Source: Litorisediminicola beolgyonensis (GTDB taxonomy: Bacteria; Pseudomonadota; Alphaproteobacteria; Rhodobacterales; Rhodobacteraceae). From it: a stretch of 64,000 bases of DNA. Under the pieces are notes generated by a model, which did no database searches, was not told where the DNA came from, and was given only the letters and a program-made list of their open reading frames with translations. Shown here piece after piece: positions 7,593 to 15,380 of the stretch. Location of the stretch: contig NZ_JBHTMU010000008.1 of assembly GCF_042679605.1 (NCBI RefSeq), positions 62,001 through 126,000 on the forward strand. Reading direction: 5' to 3'. How positions within the stretch are numbered: the first letter of the stretch is position 1; every line of letters starts with the position of its first letter. Position numbers and translations under genes: made by a program.

Positions 7593-8294
7593 ATGCTGAG
7601 CCGTCTTCTGACCGGCGCGCTCCTTGCGGGCGCCGCCGCGGGTCTTGTTGCGGCCGTGCTGCAACTGGTCCTGCTTCAGCCGCTTCTCATCGAAGCCGAA
7701 GCCTACGAGATCGCATCGATCCCCGCCGCGGGCGGCGAGGCGCATGGGCATGGTGCGACCGAGATCGCAGCCGGGATCGACCTGGCCCGGAACGGGCTGA
7801 CGATCCTGTTCTCCATCCTGATCTATGCGGGGTACGCGCTGATCCTGACCGCGCTGATGGCGCTGGCCGAGAGCCGCGGCCATGCCGTAACGGCGCGCGC
7901 GGGCCTTCTTTGGGGCGCCGCCGGGTTCGTGGCGGTGCAACTCGCCCCCGCGGTGTCGCTGGGCGTGGCCCTGCCGGGCGGAGCCGCGGCGGATATCGCG
8001 ATGCGGCAGGTCTGGTGGATCGCCTGCGTCGCGGCGACCGGGCTCGGGCTCTGGTGTCTCGCCTTCGGGGCCTCGGCCCGTGCATGGGGCGCGGCCATTG
8101 TCCTGGTGCTTGGGCCCCATCTGATCGGCGCGCCGCAGCCCGAGAGCTACTGGAGCGCAGCCCCGGCCGAGCTCGCCTCGGTCTTCGCGCCGCGCGCGCT
8201 GGGGATCGGGCTCTTCGCCTGGATGGTGACCGGCGCCCTTGCCGGATACTTGCGCACCCGCTCCGAGACGGCAGCCGAGACCCGCGCGGCCTAG
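7593..8294 (+). CDS. cbtA: Cobalt transporter subunit CbtA
   Basis: The 233-residue protein is strongly hydrophobic with about five to six membrane helices. A short loop carries GGEAHGHGATE, resembling the His-containing loop of CbtA proteins. With CbtB it is predicted to bring cobalt across the inner membrane for corrin metallation. The TAG stop (8292-8294) sits in a CTAG that also supplies the stop of the convergent DUF1636 gene. Assignment rests on the topology, the CbtB partner and the riboswitch. Confidence 0.85.
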   Translation: MLSRLLTGALLAGAAAGLVAAVLQLVLLQPLLIEAEAYEIASIPAAGGEAHGHGATEIAAGIDLARNGLTILFSILIYAGYALILTALMALAESRGHAVTARAGLLWGAAGFVAVQLAPAVSLGVALPGGAAADIAMRQVWWIACVAATGLGLWCLAFGASARAWGAAIVLVLGPHLIGAPQPESYWSAAPAELASVFAPRALGIGLFAWMVTGALAGYLRTRSETAAETRAA

Positions 8295-8629
8295 AGCGCG
8301 GGCACCCGTCCGACGAGCAGCATCCGCAACCGGCCACAGGCGGTCGCGTCCTCGATCCACCCGCGCTCTGCGGCGAGATAGGCGCGCGTCGTGCCGACGA
8401 TGTCGGCCAGGTCTGCATCGGGGCGCACATCCGAGAAGAAATAGGTCGCCCGGCCCTCGCCCTGCAGCGCCAGGCTCGCGGGGTGGGCGCAGCCGTTCAT
8501 GCAGTCCGACAGCGTCACCTCGGCGCTCAGACCGGCGGCCTCGAGCGCTGCTTGCAGAGTGTCACGCGCCGCCTCGGGCGCGTCGAGGCAGGTGGCGCAC
8601 AGGCGCAGGCGGGCGTCGGGTATCCTCAT
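8291..8629 (-). CDS. DUF1636 predicted metal-binding protein
   Basis: A 112-residue protein with LCATCLD near the N terminus and SDCMNGCAHP mid-way: four or five cysteines in a thioredoxin-like ferredoxin arrangement typical of DUF1636. These proteins commonly neighbour cobalamin or cobalt genes, as here. I start at MRIPDARLRLC (8629), because the 13 residues upstream of it do not resemble the family. The exact role is unknown; metal or iron-sulfur binding is inferred from the cysteines. Its TAG stop shares the CTAG at 8291-8294 with cbtA. Confidence 0.8.
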   Translation of the reverse strand: MRIPDARLRLCATCLDAPEAARDTLQAALEAAGLSAEVTLSDCMNGCAHPASLALQGEGRATYFFSDVRPDADLADIVGTTRAYLAAERGWIEDATACGRLRMLLVGRVPAL

Positions 8630-8729
8630 GACCCAGCCATAGCGGCTGCGACGGGCAAGCGGAAGCATTGGCCCCCGCCGCGTGGCGGTCTAGACTAGGC
8701 GCATTCCCCTCGCCGATAAGGACCGCCCC

Positions 8730-9263
8730 ATGCCTGCCCTGACTGCCGCTGCCTCAAGCCTCCTTGTGATCGATATGCAGGAGCGCCTGATGCGCGCGAT
8801 CGACGACGCGGAGGCGCGCACCGCGGCGGCGGCGCGCCTGATCGCCGCGGCGCGGATGCTGGAGATCCCGCGCGTGGTCAGCGAACAGAAACCCGAGAAG
8901 CTGGGACCGACGGTGGCCGAGCTGCAGATCGCGCCCGGCGAGGCGCTCGCCAAGATGTCCTTCGACTGCTGCGGCAGCCCGAGCCTCGCAAGGTCGCTCG
9001 ACGGGGAAAGCGACCTGGTGATCTGCGGCGTCGAATCGCATGTCTGCGTGCTCCAGACCGTGCTGTCTCTGCGTGCGACGGGCCGCGCCGTCGCGGTGGT
9101 GGCTGACGCGACCGGATCGCGCAAGGAAAGCGACCGCCAGGCGGCCTTTGCCCGGATGCGCGATCACGGCGCAGAGATCGTTACCTCGGAAATGGTCCTT
9201 TTCGAATGGATGGGCACCGCCGAGCACCCGCGCTTCCGCGACATCAGCGCGCTGGTGCGCTGA
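8730..9263 (+). CDS. Isochorismatase-family cysteine hydrolase
   Basis: The 177-residue protein has the family catalytic set: Asp in LLVIDMQERL (near residue 15), a Lys in the KMSFDCC region and Cys in CGVESHVCVLQT near residue 107. A late VADATGSRKESDR segment is also typical. This subgroup (YcaC-like or hydrolase of unknown substrate) cleaves amides or isochorismate-like ethers; the substrate cannot be read from the sequence. It stands alone, divergent from the DUF1636 gene, with a short leader. Confidence 0.85.
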   Translation: MPALTAAASSLLVIDMQERLMRAIDDAEARTAAAARLIAAARMLEIPRVVSEQKPEKLGPTVAELQIAPGEALAKMSFDCCGSPSLARSLDGESDLVICGVESHVCVLQTVLSLRATGRAVAVVADATGSRKESDRQAAFARMRDHGAEIVTSEMVLFEWMGTAEHPRFRDISALVR

Positions 9264-9400
9264 TCGGCCGTGCCGCGGATTGCGCCCTCGCTGCATCGTG
9301 TGCGACAGGCTCCTTCGCGACGGATGGACACCGGGCGGTGAGCCTCTAAGATCCCGCCGATCAAAGTTCCGGGCGTCTGGCCCCTGAAGGAGAGCGCATC

Positions 9401-10060
9401 GTGACTGCGACCGCAGCACAGCCCAACGATCCCCGCTACGCCGCAAGCGATCTGGCCGAGATGATGGCCTGTCCCAATTGCGACGCGCTCTATACCGCGC
9501 GCATGCCGGAGGTCGGCCAGCGCGCCGTCTGTACCCGCTGTCACACGGTGCTGATCGCGCCGAAGCGGCAGGCGGGCATGAAGATCATCGCGCTGACCGT
9601 GGCGGTGTTCATCCTGGTGGTCTCGGCGCTGTTCTTCCCCTTCCTGTCGATCGACGCGCGCGGCTTCGGCAACGAGGCCTCGATCCTCGACGCGGCTTCG
9701 GCCTTCCGGTCGGGACCGCTCGCGGCGCTCTCCATCGGGGTGGCCGCGATGATCGTGATCCTGCCGCTCCTGCGCACGCTCCTGATCCTCTACGTGCTGA
9801 TCCCCATCGTCGGCGACAGAAAGCCCTACGCCCATGCGCGCCGCGCCTTCCGCCTGAGCCAGACGCTGAAGCCCTGGGCGATGGCCGAGATCTTCGCGAT
9901 CGGCTGCGCGGTGGCCTTGGTCAAGGTCGCCTCGCTTGCCCATATCGGCTTCGGCCTCGCCTTCTGGATGTTCTCCGCGCTGGTCATCCTTGTGCTCATC
10001 AATGACAATTACCTGTGTACGTTTTCGGTATGGAAATCCCTGGAACTGGACGCGGAGTGA
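9401..10060 (+). CDS. PqiA-like membrane protein, first half-size copy
   Basis: A 219-residue paraquat-inducible protein A-type protein. It has an N-terminal zinc-ribbon-like knuckle (CPNCDALY and CTRCHTVL, residues about 27-50) followed by four predicted membrane helices. E. coli PqiA is a single chain of two such halves; here the halves are separate genes. It probably anchors the PqiB conduit in the inner membrane. It starts with GTG at 9401 after a GGAGAGCG ribosome site. Its TGA overlaps the GTG start proposed for the second half. Confidence 0.85.
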   Translation: MTATAAQPNDPRYAASDLAEMMACPNCDALYTARMPEVGQRAVCTRCHTVLIAPKRQAGMKIIALTVAVFILVVSALFFPFLSIDARGFGNEASILDAASAFRSGPLAALSIGVAAMIVILPLLRTLLILYVLIPIVGDRKPYAHARRAFRLSQTLKPWAMAEIFAIGCAVALVKVASLAHIGFGLAFWMFSALVILVLINDNYLCTFSVWKSLELDAE

Positions 10061-10674
10061 CCGCGCGAGAGGCGGGCCTCGTCGCCTGCCGCCGCTGCGC
10101 CCGGGTCTGGCCCCTGGGCCGGGAGCGCTGCGGGCGCTGCGGGGCGCATCTCGTCTCGCGCGACGATCATGCCCTGCAACGGGTCTGGGCGTGGTGGATC
10201 GCGGGCGTGATCTGCTACATCCCCGCGAACCTCTACCCGATGCTCGTGACCCGGACGCTCCTGTCGACCTCGGACAGCACCATCGTCGGCGGCGCGGTCG
10301 AGCTGGCGCATCACGGCTCCTACGGGGTGGCGGCGATCATCCTGATCGCCTCGGTGCTGATCCCGGTCGGCAAGTTCCTCGCCATCGCCTTTCTGGCGCT
10401 CTCGGTCGGGCATGGCTCGACCGTCTCGGCGGAGCGGCGGCACCATCTCTATGAGCTGGTGGAGTTCATCGGCCGCTGGTCGATGATCGACGTCTTCGTC
10501 GTGGCCATCCTCTCTTCGCTCGTGCAGCTTTCGGTGGTGGCCTCGATCCGCCCCGGCCCGGCGGCGCTGACCTTCGCGCTCTCGGTGATCTTCACGATGC
10601 TTTCCGCACAATCCTTCGACCCGCGCCTGTTCTGGGACCCCCCGGAAGGCGCAAAAAGGACGACCAAGACGTGA
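10057..10674 (+). CDS. PqiA-like membrane protein, second half-size copy
   Basis: A 205-residue PqiA-family protein with its own cysteine knuckle (CRRCARVW and CGRCGAHL) and four membrane helices, including the YIPANLYPML motif characteristic of PqiA. I choose GTG 10057, which makes a GTGA overlap with the previous stop; ATG codons at 10015 and 10030 would lie inside the preceding gene. It precedes pqiB with another four-base overlap, so the three genes are translationally coupled. Confidence 0.85.
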   Translation: MTAREAGLVACRRCARVWPLGRERCGRCGAHLVSRDDHALQRVWAWWIAGVICYIPANLYPMLVTRTLLSTSDSTIVGGAVELAHHGSYGVAAIILIASVLIPVGKFLAIAFLALSVGHGSTVSAERRHHLYELVEFIGRWSMIDVFVVAILSSLVQLSVVASIRPGPAALTFALSVIFTMLSAQSFDPRLFWDPPEGAKRTTKT

Positions 10675-13118
10675 CCGACCAGCCGCAGAGCCCCAATGAG
10701 CCCCAGCCCGTTCCCATCGAAACCGAGCGCCGCTCGATCTGGGACCGCGCCTCCGTCGTCTGGGCGATCCCGATCATCGCGCTGGCCGTGGCGCTCGGCG
10801 CCGCCTGGCGGAACTACAACGCGCAAGGCCCGGTGATCGAGGTCTCCTTCCAGCAGGCCGCCGGCATCACCGCCGACGAGACCCAGCTGCGCTTCCGCGA
10901 CATCTCGGTCGGCACGGTCGAGTCGGTCCGGTTCGGCGAGGATCTGGAGCATGTCGTCGTGGGCATCCGCGTGGACAAGGCCCTGGCACCCTATATCGAC
11001 GCCGACGCGCGGTTCTGGGTGGTGCGCCCCGAGGTCACCGCGCAGGGCATCTCGGGTCTCGATACGGTGCTCTCGGGCGTCTACATCCAGGGCGCCTGGG
11101 ACGACGAGCCGGGCGGCACGGCCTACAGGTTCGAAGGTCTCGACACCGCGCCGCTTCTCGGTGCGAACAACGAGGGCATCGAGTTCATCATCAGCTCCGA
11201 CGAGGGCCTGCCCGCCGCGGGAACGCCGGTTCTCTACAAGGGGGTCGAGGTCGGCAAGGTCGGCGGCTCCTCGGTCAACGAGGACGGCTCGGGCGTCACC
11301 GCGCCCATCGTGATCTACGATCCCCACACCGCCTACATCACCAGCTCGACCCGGTTCTGGGACATCTCCGGCTTCTCCTTCTCGCTGGGTGCGGGCGGCG
11401 CGAAGCTCAACTTCACCTCGCTCGCCTCGCTGATTTCCGGCGGCGTCACCTTCGACACGCTCGGCTCGGGCGGCGCGCCGCTCGCCGAGGGCATGACCTT
11501 CGAGCTCTTCGCCAGCGAGGAAGCCGCCCGCGACGATTTCCTGGTCGAGGGCGAAGGCGAGGCGGTCAGCCTGGCGATGATCTTCCCCGAGAACCTCTCG
11601 GGGCTCTCCGCGGGTGCCCCGGTCGAGCTGGGCGGGCTGCGCGTGGGCGAGGTCACCTCGATCTCCGGGCTGGTCGATCGCGACCGCTTCGGCGACGGCT
11701 CGGTCCGCCTGATCGCGTCGGTCCGGATCAACCCGGGCCGGATCGGGCTGGGCGAGGAGGCCGGGGAGAACGACCTTCTCGACTATCTCGAAACCCGGAT
11801 CGAAGAGGGCCTGCGCGCGCGGCTCACCAATGCGTCGCTGCTGACCGGCGGGCTCAAGGTGGAGCTGGCACTCCTGCCCGACGCGCCGCCCGCGTCGCTT
11901 GACCGCAACCGCGATCCGCTGCCGCTCATCCCGACCGCCGATGCCGATGTGACCGACGTGACGGCCACCGCGCAGGGCGTCCTGCAGCGGGTCAGCGCGC
12001 TGCCGATCGAAGAGGTCATGACCTCGGTCACCGATTTCCTCAACGCCGCCACCGAGCTGGTCGCGAGCCCCGATCTGCAGGCCGCGCCCGGAGAGATTCG
12101 CGGCATCCTGTCGTCGGTCCGCGGCGTCACCGACAGCGACGGCGTTCAGGGACTGCCCGACCAGGTCGCGGCGCTCTTCGAGGAGCTCCTGAGCACCGTC
12201 GACGGCGTCAGCGAGCTGATCGAGACGCTGGAAGAGGGCGGCCTCGCCGAGAACGTGGCGACCACCGCCGAGAACGTCGCCACCAGCAGCGAACGCCTGC
12301 CCGCGCTTCTCGAAGAGGTGCAGGCGGTGATCGCGCAGGTGCAGGGGCTGGGGCTCGAAGCGCTCTCCTCCGAGCTCTCGGCGCTCCTGTCCGACGCCGA
12401 CGCGCTGGTCAGCGATACCGAGACGCAGGCGATCCCGGGCGAGCTGCGCCAGCTTCTAGCCTCGGTCCGCGAGATCACCGAAAGCGAGGCGGTGCAGGCC
12501 CTGCCCGAGCGCGTCTCGGGCCTTGTCGCCGAGCTCGAGGAGACCGCCAGCGGGGTCACCGGGCTCGTGGCCGAGATCGAGACCCAGGACACCGTCGCCC
12601 GCCTGACCCAGGCCATCGACGACGTGGCCGCCGCCGCCGACGGGCTGCCCGGCCTTGTCGAGGACGCACGCGCGGTTGTCTCGGAGGCCGCAGAGGTCGA
12701 TCTGGAAACGCTCGCCGAGCGTGCCTCGACGCTCCTGACCTCGGTCGATGCGCTGGTCGATCAGCCCAGCACCCGCGAGCTTCCGGCCGAGCTGAATGGC
12801 GCGCTGACCCAGCTGCGCGAGACGCTCGAAGAGCTGCGCCAGGGTGGCATCGTCGAGAACGCCAATGCCGCGCTCGCCTCGGCGCGGCAGGCGGCGGATG
12901 CCGTGGCCAACGCCACCTCGGTCCTGCCGCGGCTCGCCGCCGATCTGCGCCAGGTCGCGGCGCAGGCCGGCACGACGCTCACCGCCTACAATGCCGACAG
13001 CCAGTTCTCGCGCTCCACGCGCGAGGCGATCCGCCAGGTCGAGGCCGCCGCGTCCGCCATCGAGCGGCTGGCCCGGCAGCTCGAACGCAATCCGAACTCT
13101 CTCATTCTTGGACGCTAA
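10671..13118 (+). CDS. pqiB: PqiB-like intermembrane transport protein with three MCE domains
   Basis: The 815-residue protein has a short cytoplasmic N terminus and one membrane helix (about 30-46). Three MCE (mammalian cell entry) domains follow, beginning near residues 53, 168 and 298, each with the hallmark of a variable loop before a G-x-x-V-G-x-V strand. MCE proteins form periplasmic tubes that move lipids between membranes. From about residue 466 the tail is an Ala/Glu/Leu-rich helical region built of roughly 117-residue repeats: PGEIRGILSSVRGV, PGELRQLLASVREI and PAELNGALTQLRET recur. It starts with GTG at 10671. Confidence 0.93.
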   Translation: MTDQPQSPNEPQPVPIETERRSIWDRASVVWAIPIIALAVALGAAWRNYNAQGPVIEVSFQQAAGITADETQLRFRDISVGTVESVRFGEDLEHVVVGIRVDKALAPYIDADARFWVVRPEVTAQGISGLDTVLSGVYIQGAWDDEPGGTAYRFEGLDTAPLLGANNEGIEFIISSDEGLPAAGTPVLYKGVEVGKVGGSSVNEDGSGVTAPIVIYDPHTAYITSSTRFWDISGFSFSLGAGGAKLNFTSLASLISGGVTFDTLGSGGAPLAEGMTFELFASEEAARDDFLVEGEGEAVSLAMIFPENLSGLSAGAPVELGGLRVGEVTSISGLVDRDRFGDGSVRLIASVRINPGRIGLGEEAGENDLLDYLETRIEEGLRARLTNASLLTGGLKVELALLPDAPPASLDRNRDPLPLIPTADADVTDVTATAQGVLQRVSALPIEEVMTSVTDFLNAATELVASPDLQAAPGEIRGILSSVRGVTDSDGVQGLPDQVAALFEELLSTVDGVSELIETLEEGGLAENVATTAENVATSSERLPALLEEVQAVIAQVQGLGLEALSSELSALLSDADALVSDTETQAIPGELRQLLASVREITESEAVQALPERVSGLVAELEETASGVTGLVAEIETQDTVARLTQAIDDVAAAADGLPGLVEDARAVVSEAAEVDLETLAERASTLLTSVDALVDQPSTRELPAELNGALTQLRETLEELRQGGIVENANAALASARQAADAVANATSVLPRLAADLRQVAAQAGTTLTAYNADSQFSRSTREAIRQVEAAASAIERLARQLERNPNSLILGR

Positions 13119-13121
13119 CGC

Positions 13122-13676
13122 ATGACACGCATCTTCTCCGCCCTCGCCCTTGCCGCCGCGCTTGCCGGATGCGGCTCGGACGCGCGCTACGCCACGATCA
13201 CGCCGGAGCCCGAGGCCCGCATCCCGTCGCTCTACGGCACCATCGAGGTCGTCGAGGTGACGCTGCCGACCTATGCCGAGGGCGAGGAAATCTACGCGCA
13301 GGACCCCGACGGCGCCATCGTCGCCTTCGGGCCGCTCTGGGCGGATCTGCCGTCGCGCGCGATGACGCTGCAGCTGGCCAGCACGCTCGACCAGATCACC
13401 GGTGCGACCGTCGCGGCAGAGCCCTGGCCCTTCCGCGATTTCCCGGCCGCCAAGGTCGATGTGCGGGTCGAGGACATGCTGGCCACGTCGCGCGGGACCT
13501 TCCGCCTTGCCGGGCAGTATTACGTCGCGCCAGAGGAACTGGGCCGCAACCGCTCGGGCCGCTTCGCCATCGAGGTGCCGCTTCCTGAGGACGCCGGCGC
13601 GCCGCAGATCGCCGCCGCCCGCGGACAGGCCACGAGCCAGCTCGCCGAACAGATCGCGCGATCGGGCCTGCGCTGA
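13122..13676 (+). CDS. pqiC: PqiC-like outer-membrane lipoprotein (ABC-type transport auxiliary family)
   Basis: The 184-residue protein starts with a lipoprotein signal ending LAGCGSD, with the lipid-modified Cys at residue 17. The mature part matches the DUF330/PqiC family (the LYGTIEVVEVTLPTYA region and the DFPAAKVDVRVEDM strand). PqiC caps the PqiB needle at the outer membrane. It lies three bases after pqiB, completing a pqiA-pqiA-pqiB-pqiC order on one strand. Confidence 0.87.
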   Translation: MTRIFSALALAAALAGCGSDARYATITPEPEARIPSLYGTIEVVEVTLPTYAEGEEIYAQDPDGAIVAFGPLWADLPSRAMTLQLASTLDQITGATVAAEPWPFRDFPAAKVDVRVEDMLATSRGTFRLAGQYYVAPEELGRNRSGRFAIEVPLPEDAGAPQIAAARGQATSQLAEQIARSGLR

Positions 13677-13687
13677 GGCGCGCGCCG

Positions 13688-14317
13688 GTGGTGAAGCGCG
13701 CCCTTCTCTACGGCGACAGCAACACCCACGGGACCGAGCCCTACGCGTCGCTCTTCGATCCGCCCCGGCGGTTCGCCCGCGATGTCCGCTGGCCCGGCGT
13801 CGCCGCCGCGATGCTCGGCCCGGGTTGGGAGCTGATCGAAGAGGGGTTGCCGGGCCGGACCACGGTCTTCGCCGACCCGGTCGAGGGCGCGCATCTTGAC
13901 GGGCTGGCGGTCCTCCCGGCGGTCCTGAAAAGCCATGTGCCGCTCGATGCCTGCGTGATCATGCTGGGCACCAACGATCTCAAGGCGCGGTTCGGGCCGT
14001 CCGCCACCGAGGTCGCCCAAGGGGCGGCGCGGCTCCTGCGGGCGGTGGCGTTTCACTGCCCCGGCCTGCCCGTTCTGCTTGTCGCGCCGCCCTGCCCGCG
14101 CGGGGTCGCGCCCTTCTCCGAGATCTTCCGCGACAGCGATGTGCGCGGCGCCGGTCTCGGCGCGGCCTTCGCCGCTCAGGCCGAACGGTTCGGCGCGCGA
14201 TGCCTCGACGCGGGAACGGTGATCGAGGTCGGATCGGACGGCGTCCATTTCGGCCCCGAGGCCCATGCCGCGCTCGGACACGCCATCGCGAAAGAGCTCG
14301 CGGCGCTGGTGGCCTGA
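13688..14317 (+). CDS. SGNH/GDSL-family hydrolase (arylesterase-like)
   Basis: The 209-residue protein carries the SGNH blocks: block I GDSNTHG (catalytic Ser near residue 10), block III GTND, and block V DGVHFGPEAH with the catalytic Asp and His. No signal peptide is evident, suggesting a cytoplasmic esterase or acyl hydrolase; the substrate is unknown. It starts with GTG at 13688, eleven bases after pqiC, so it is probably the last gene of that operon. It converges on the following gene. Confidence 0.85.
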   Translation: MVKRALLYGDSNTHGTEPYASLFDPPRRFARDVRWPGVAAAMLGPGWELIEEGLPGRTTVFADPVEGAHLDGLAVLPAVLKSHVPLDACVIMLGTNDLKARFGPSATEVAQGAARLLRAVAFHCPGLPVLLVAPPCPRGVAPFSEIFRDSDVRGAGLGAAFAAQAERFGARCLDAGTVIEVGSDGVHFGPEAHAALGHAIAKELAALVA

Positions 14318-14324
14318 GGACGGA

Positions 14325-15248
14325 TCAGTTCAGCGCGGCCGCTTCTCGCACGATCCAGTCGGCGATCATCAGGTCGAGATGCGCGCCGCCGCCATTCTTG
14401 AACACGGTGATCGCCTCGGCGTCGCGGACCGGCGGGTCCGGCACGATGTCGTAGAACTCCCCGAGGACCGCGTCTTCGGTGATCGCGCCAGTGCGGATCG
14501 GGATGATCAGCTCGCCGATATGCCCCAGAGTCGTCTCACTGCTGTCCACGTAGAGCCGGGCGCGCGCCATCAGGTCGTCATCCGCCTCGCGCATATCGGC
14601 CCGGAAGGCGCCGATCAGATCGACATGGGTGCCGGGCGCGATCCAATTGCTCTGCAGAACCGGGTCGCGCGCCATGGTCGCGGTGGCGATGATATCGGCC
14701 TGCCCGGCGGCCTCTTCGAGATCGGTGACGGCCTCGACCCCGTCCAGCCCCTCCGCCAGCGCCTGCGCCTGCTCGGGTCGGCGGGCCCAGATCGAGATCT
14801 GCTTCAGATCGGCAAACCCGGCGCGATAGGCCGAGATCAGGCTCGCCGCGACGGTGCCTGCCCCGACGATCAGCAGCCGCTCGCTGTCCGGGCGGGCGAG
14901 AAGCGTCGCCGCCAGAAGCGAATCGGCGGCGGTCTTGATCTCGGTCACGAGGCGGCTGTCGATCATCGCGGCAAGCTGGCCGTGCTCGGGCTCGAAGAAG
15001 AACATCGCGCCCTGGACCGACGGCAATCCGACGGACGGGTTGTCGCCGAGCACCGTCACCGATTTCACCGCGTAACCCAGCCCCTCGATCCGCGCCGCGC
15101 GGGTCAGGAGCGTGGCGTCAGGCGGTCCGAGGAAGAGATCGCCCATTTCGGCGCGGGGGAGGAGATGCCCGCTCCGCAGCGCCTCGACCGCGCCCGACCA
15201 GGAAAGCCTGTCGCGAATGTCGTCGTAGCGGATGATGCGCGGCTCCAT
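14325..15248 (-). CDS. Ornithine cyclodeaminase / mu-crystallin family protein
   Basis: The 307-residue protein has the family N-terminal part with Y-A-V-K-S-V and NPSVGLPSVQG, and a Rossmann domain with LIVGAGTVAASLISA near residue 125. A late HVDLIGAFRADMREAD stretch and KNGGGAHLDL are also present. Members are NAD(P)-dependent ornithine cyclodeaminases, ketimine reductases or alanine dehydrogenases; the sequence alone does not say which. No linked pathway genes are visible. Confidence 0.85.
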   Translation of the reverse strand: MEPRIIRYDDIRDRLSWSGAVEALRSGHLLPRAEMGDLFLGPPDATLLTRAARIEGLGYAVKSVTVLGDNPSVGLPSVQGAMFFFEPEHGQLAAMIDSRLVTEIKTAADSLLAATLLARPDSERLLIVGAGTVAASLISAYRAGFADLKQISIWARRPEQAQALAEGLDGVEAVTDLEEAAGQADIIATATMARDPVLQSNWIAPGTHVDLIGAFRADMREADDDLMARARLYVDSSETTLGHIGELIIPIRTGAITEDAVLGEFYDIVPDPPVRDAEAITVFKNGGGAHLDLMIADWIVREAAALN

Positions 15249-15328
15249 GCCCGGTCCCTTTCCTTTTCCGTCAGGGACAGCATCGCAGCGCCGAGGCCGG
15301 GCCTCAAGTTCGGCAAGTGAAAAGACAA

Positions 15329-15355
15329 GACGCCCGGACCGATGGTCCGGGCGTC
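15329..15355 (-). terminator. Rho-independent terminator of the PQQ dehydrogenase gene
   Basis: GACGCCCGGACC (15329-15340) pairs perfectly with GGTCCGGGCGTC (15344-15355) around a 3-nt loop. Read on the minus strand, the stem is followed by a T-rich tract (TTGTCTTTTC). It lies about 25 bases past the stop of the alcohol dehydrogenase, as expected for its terminator, and shields the convergent side. Confidence 0.88.
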
Positions 15356-15380
15356 GATGCCTTCGTGGAGTGGGGAGGGG

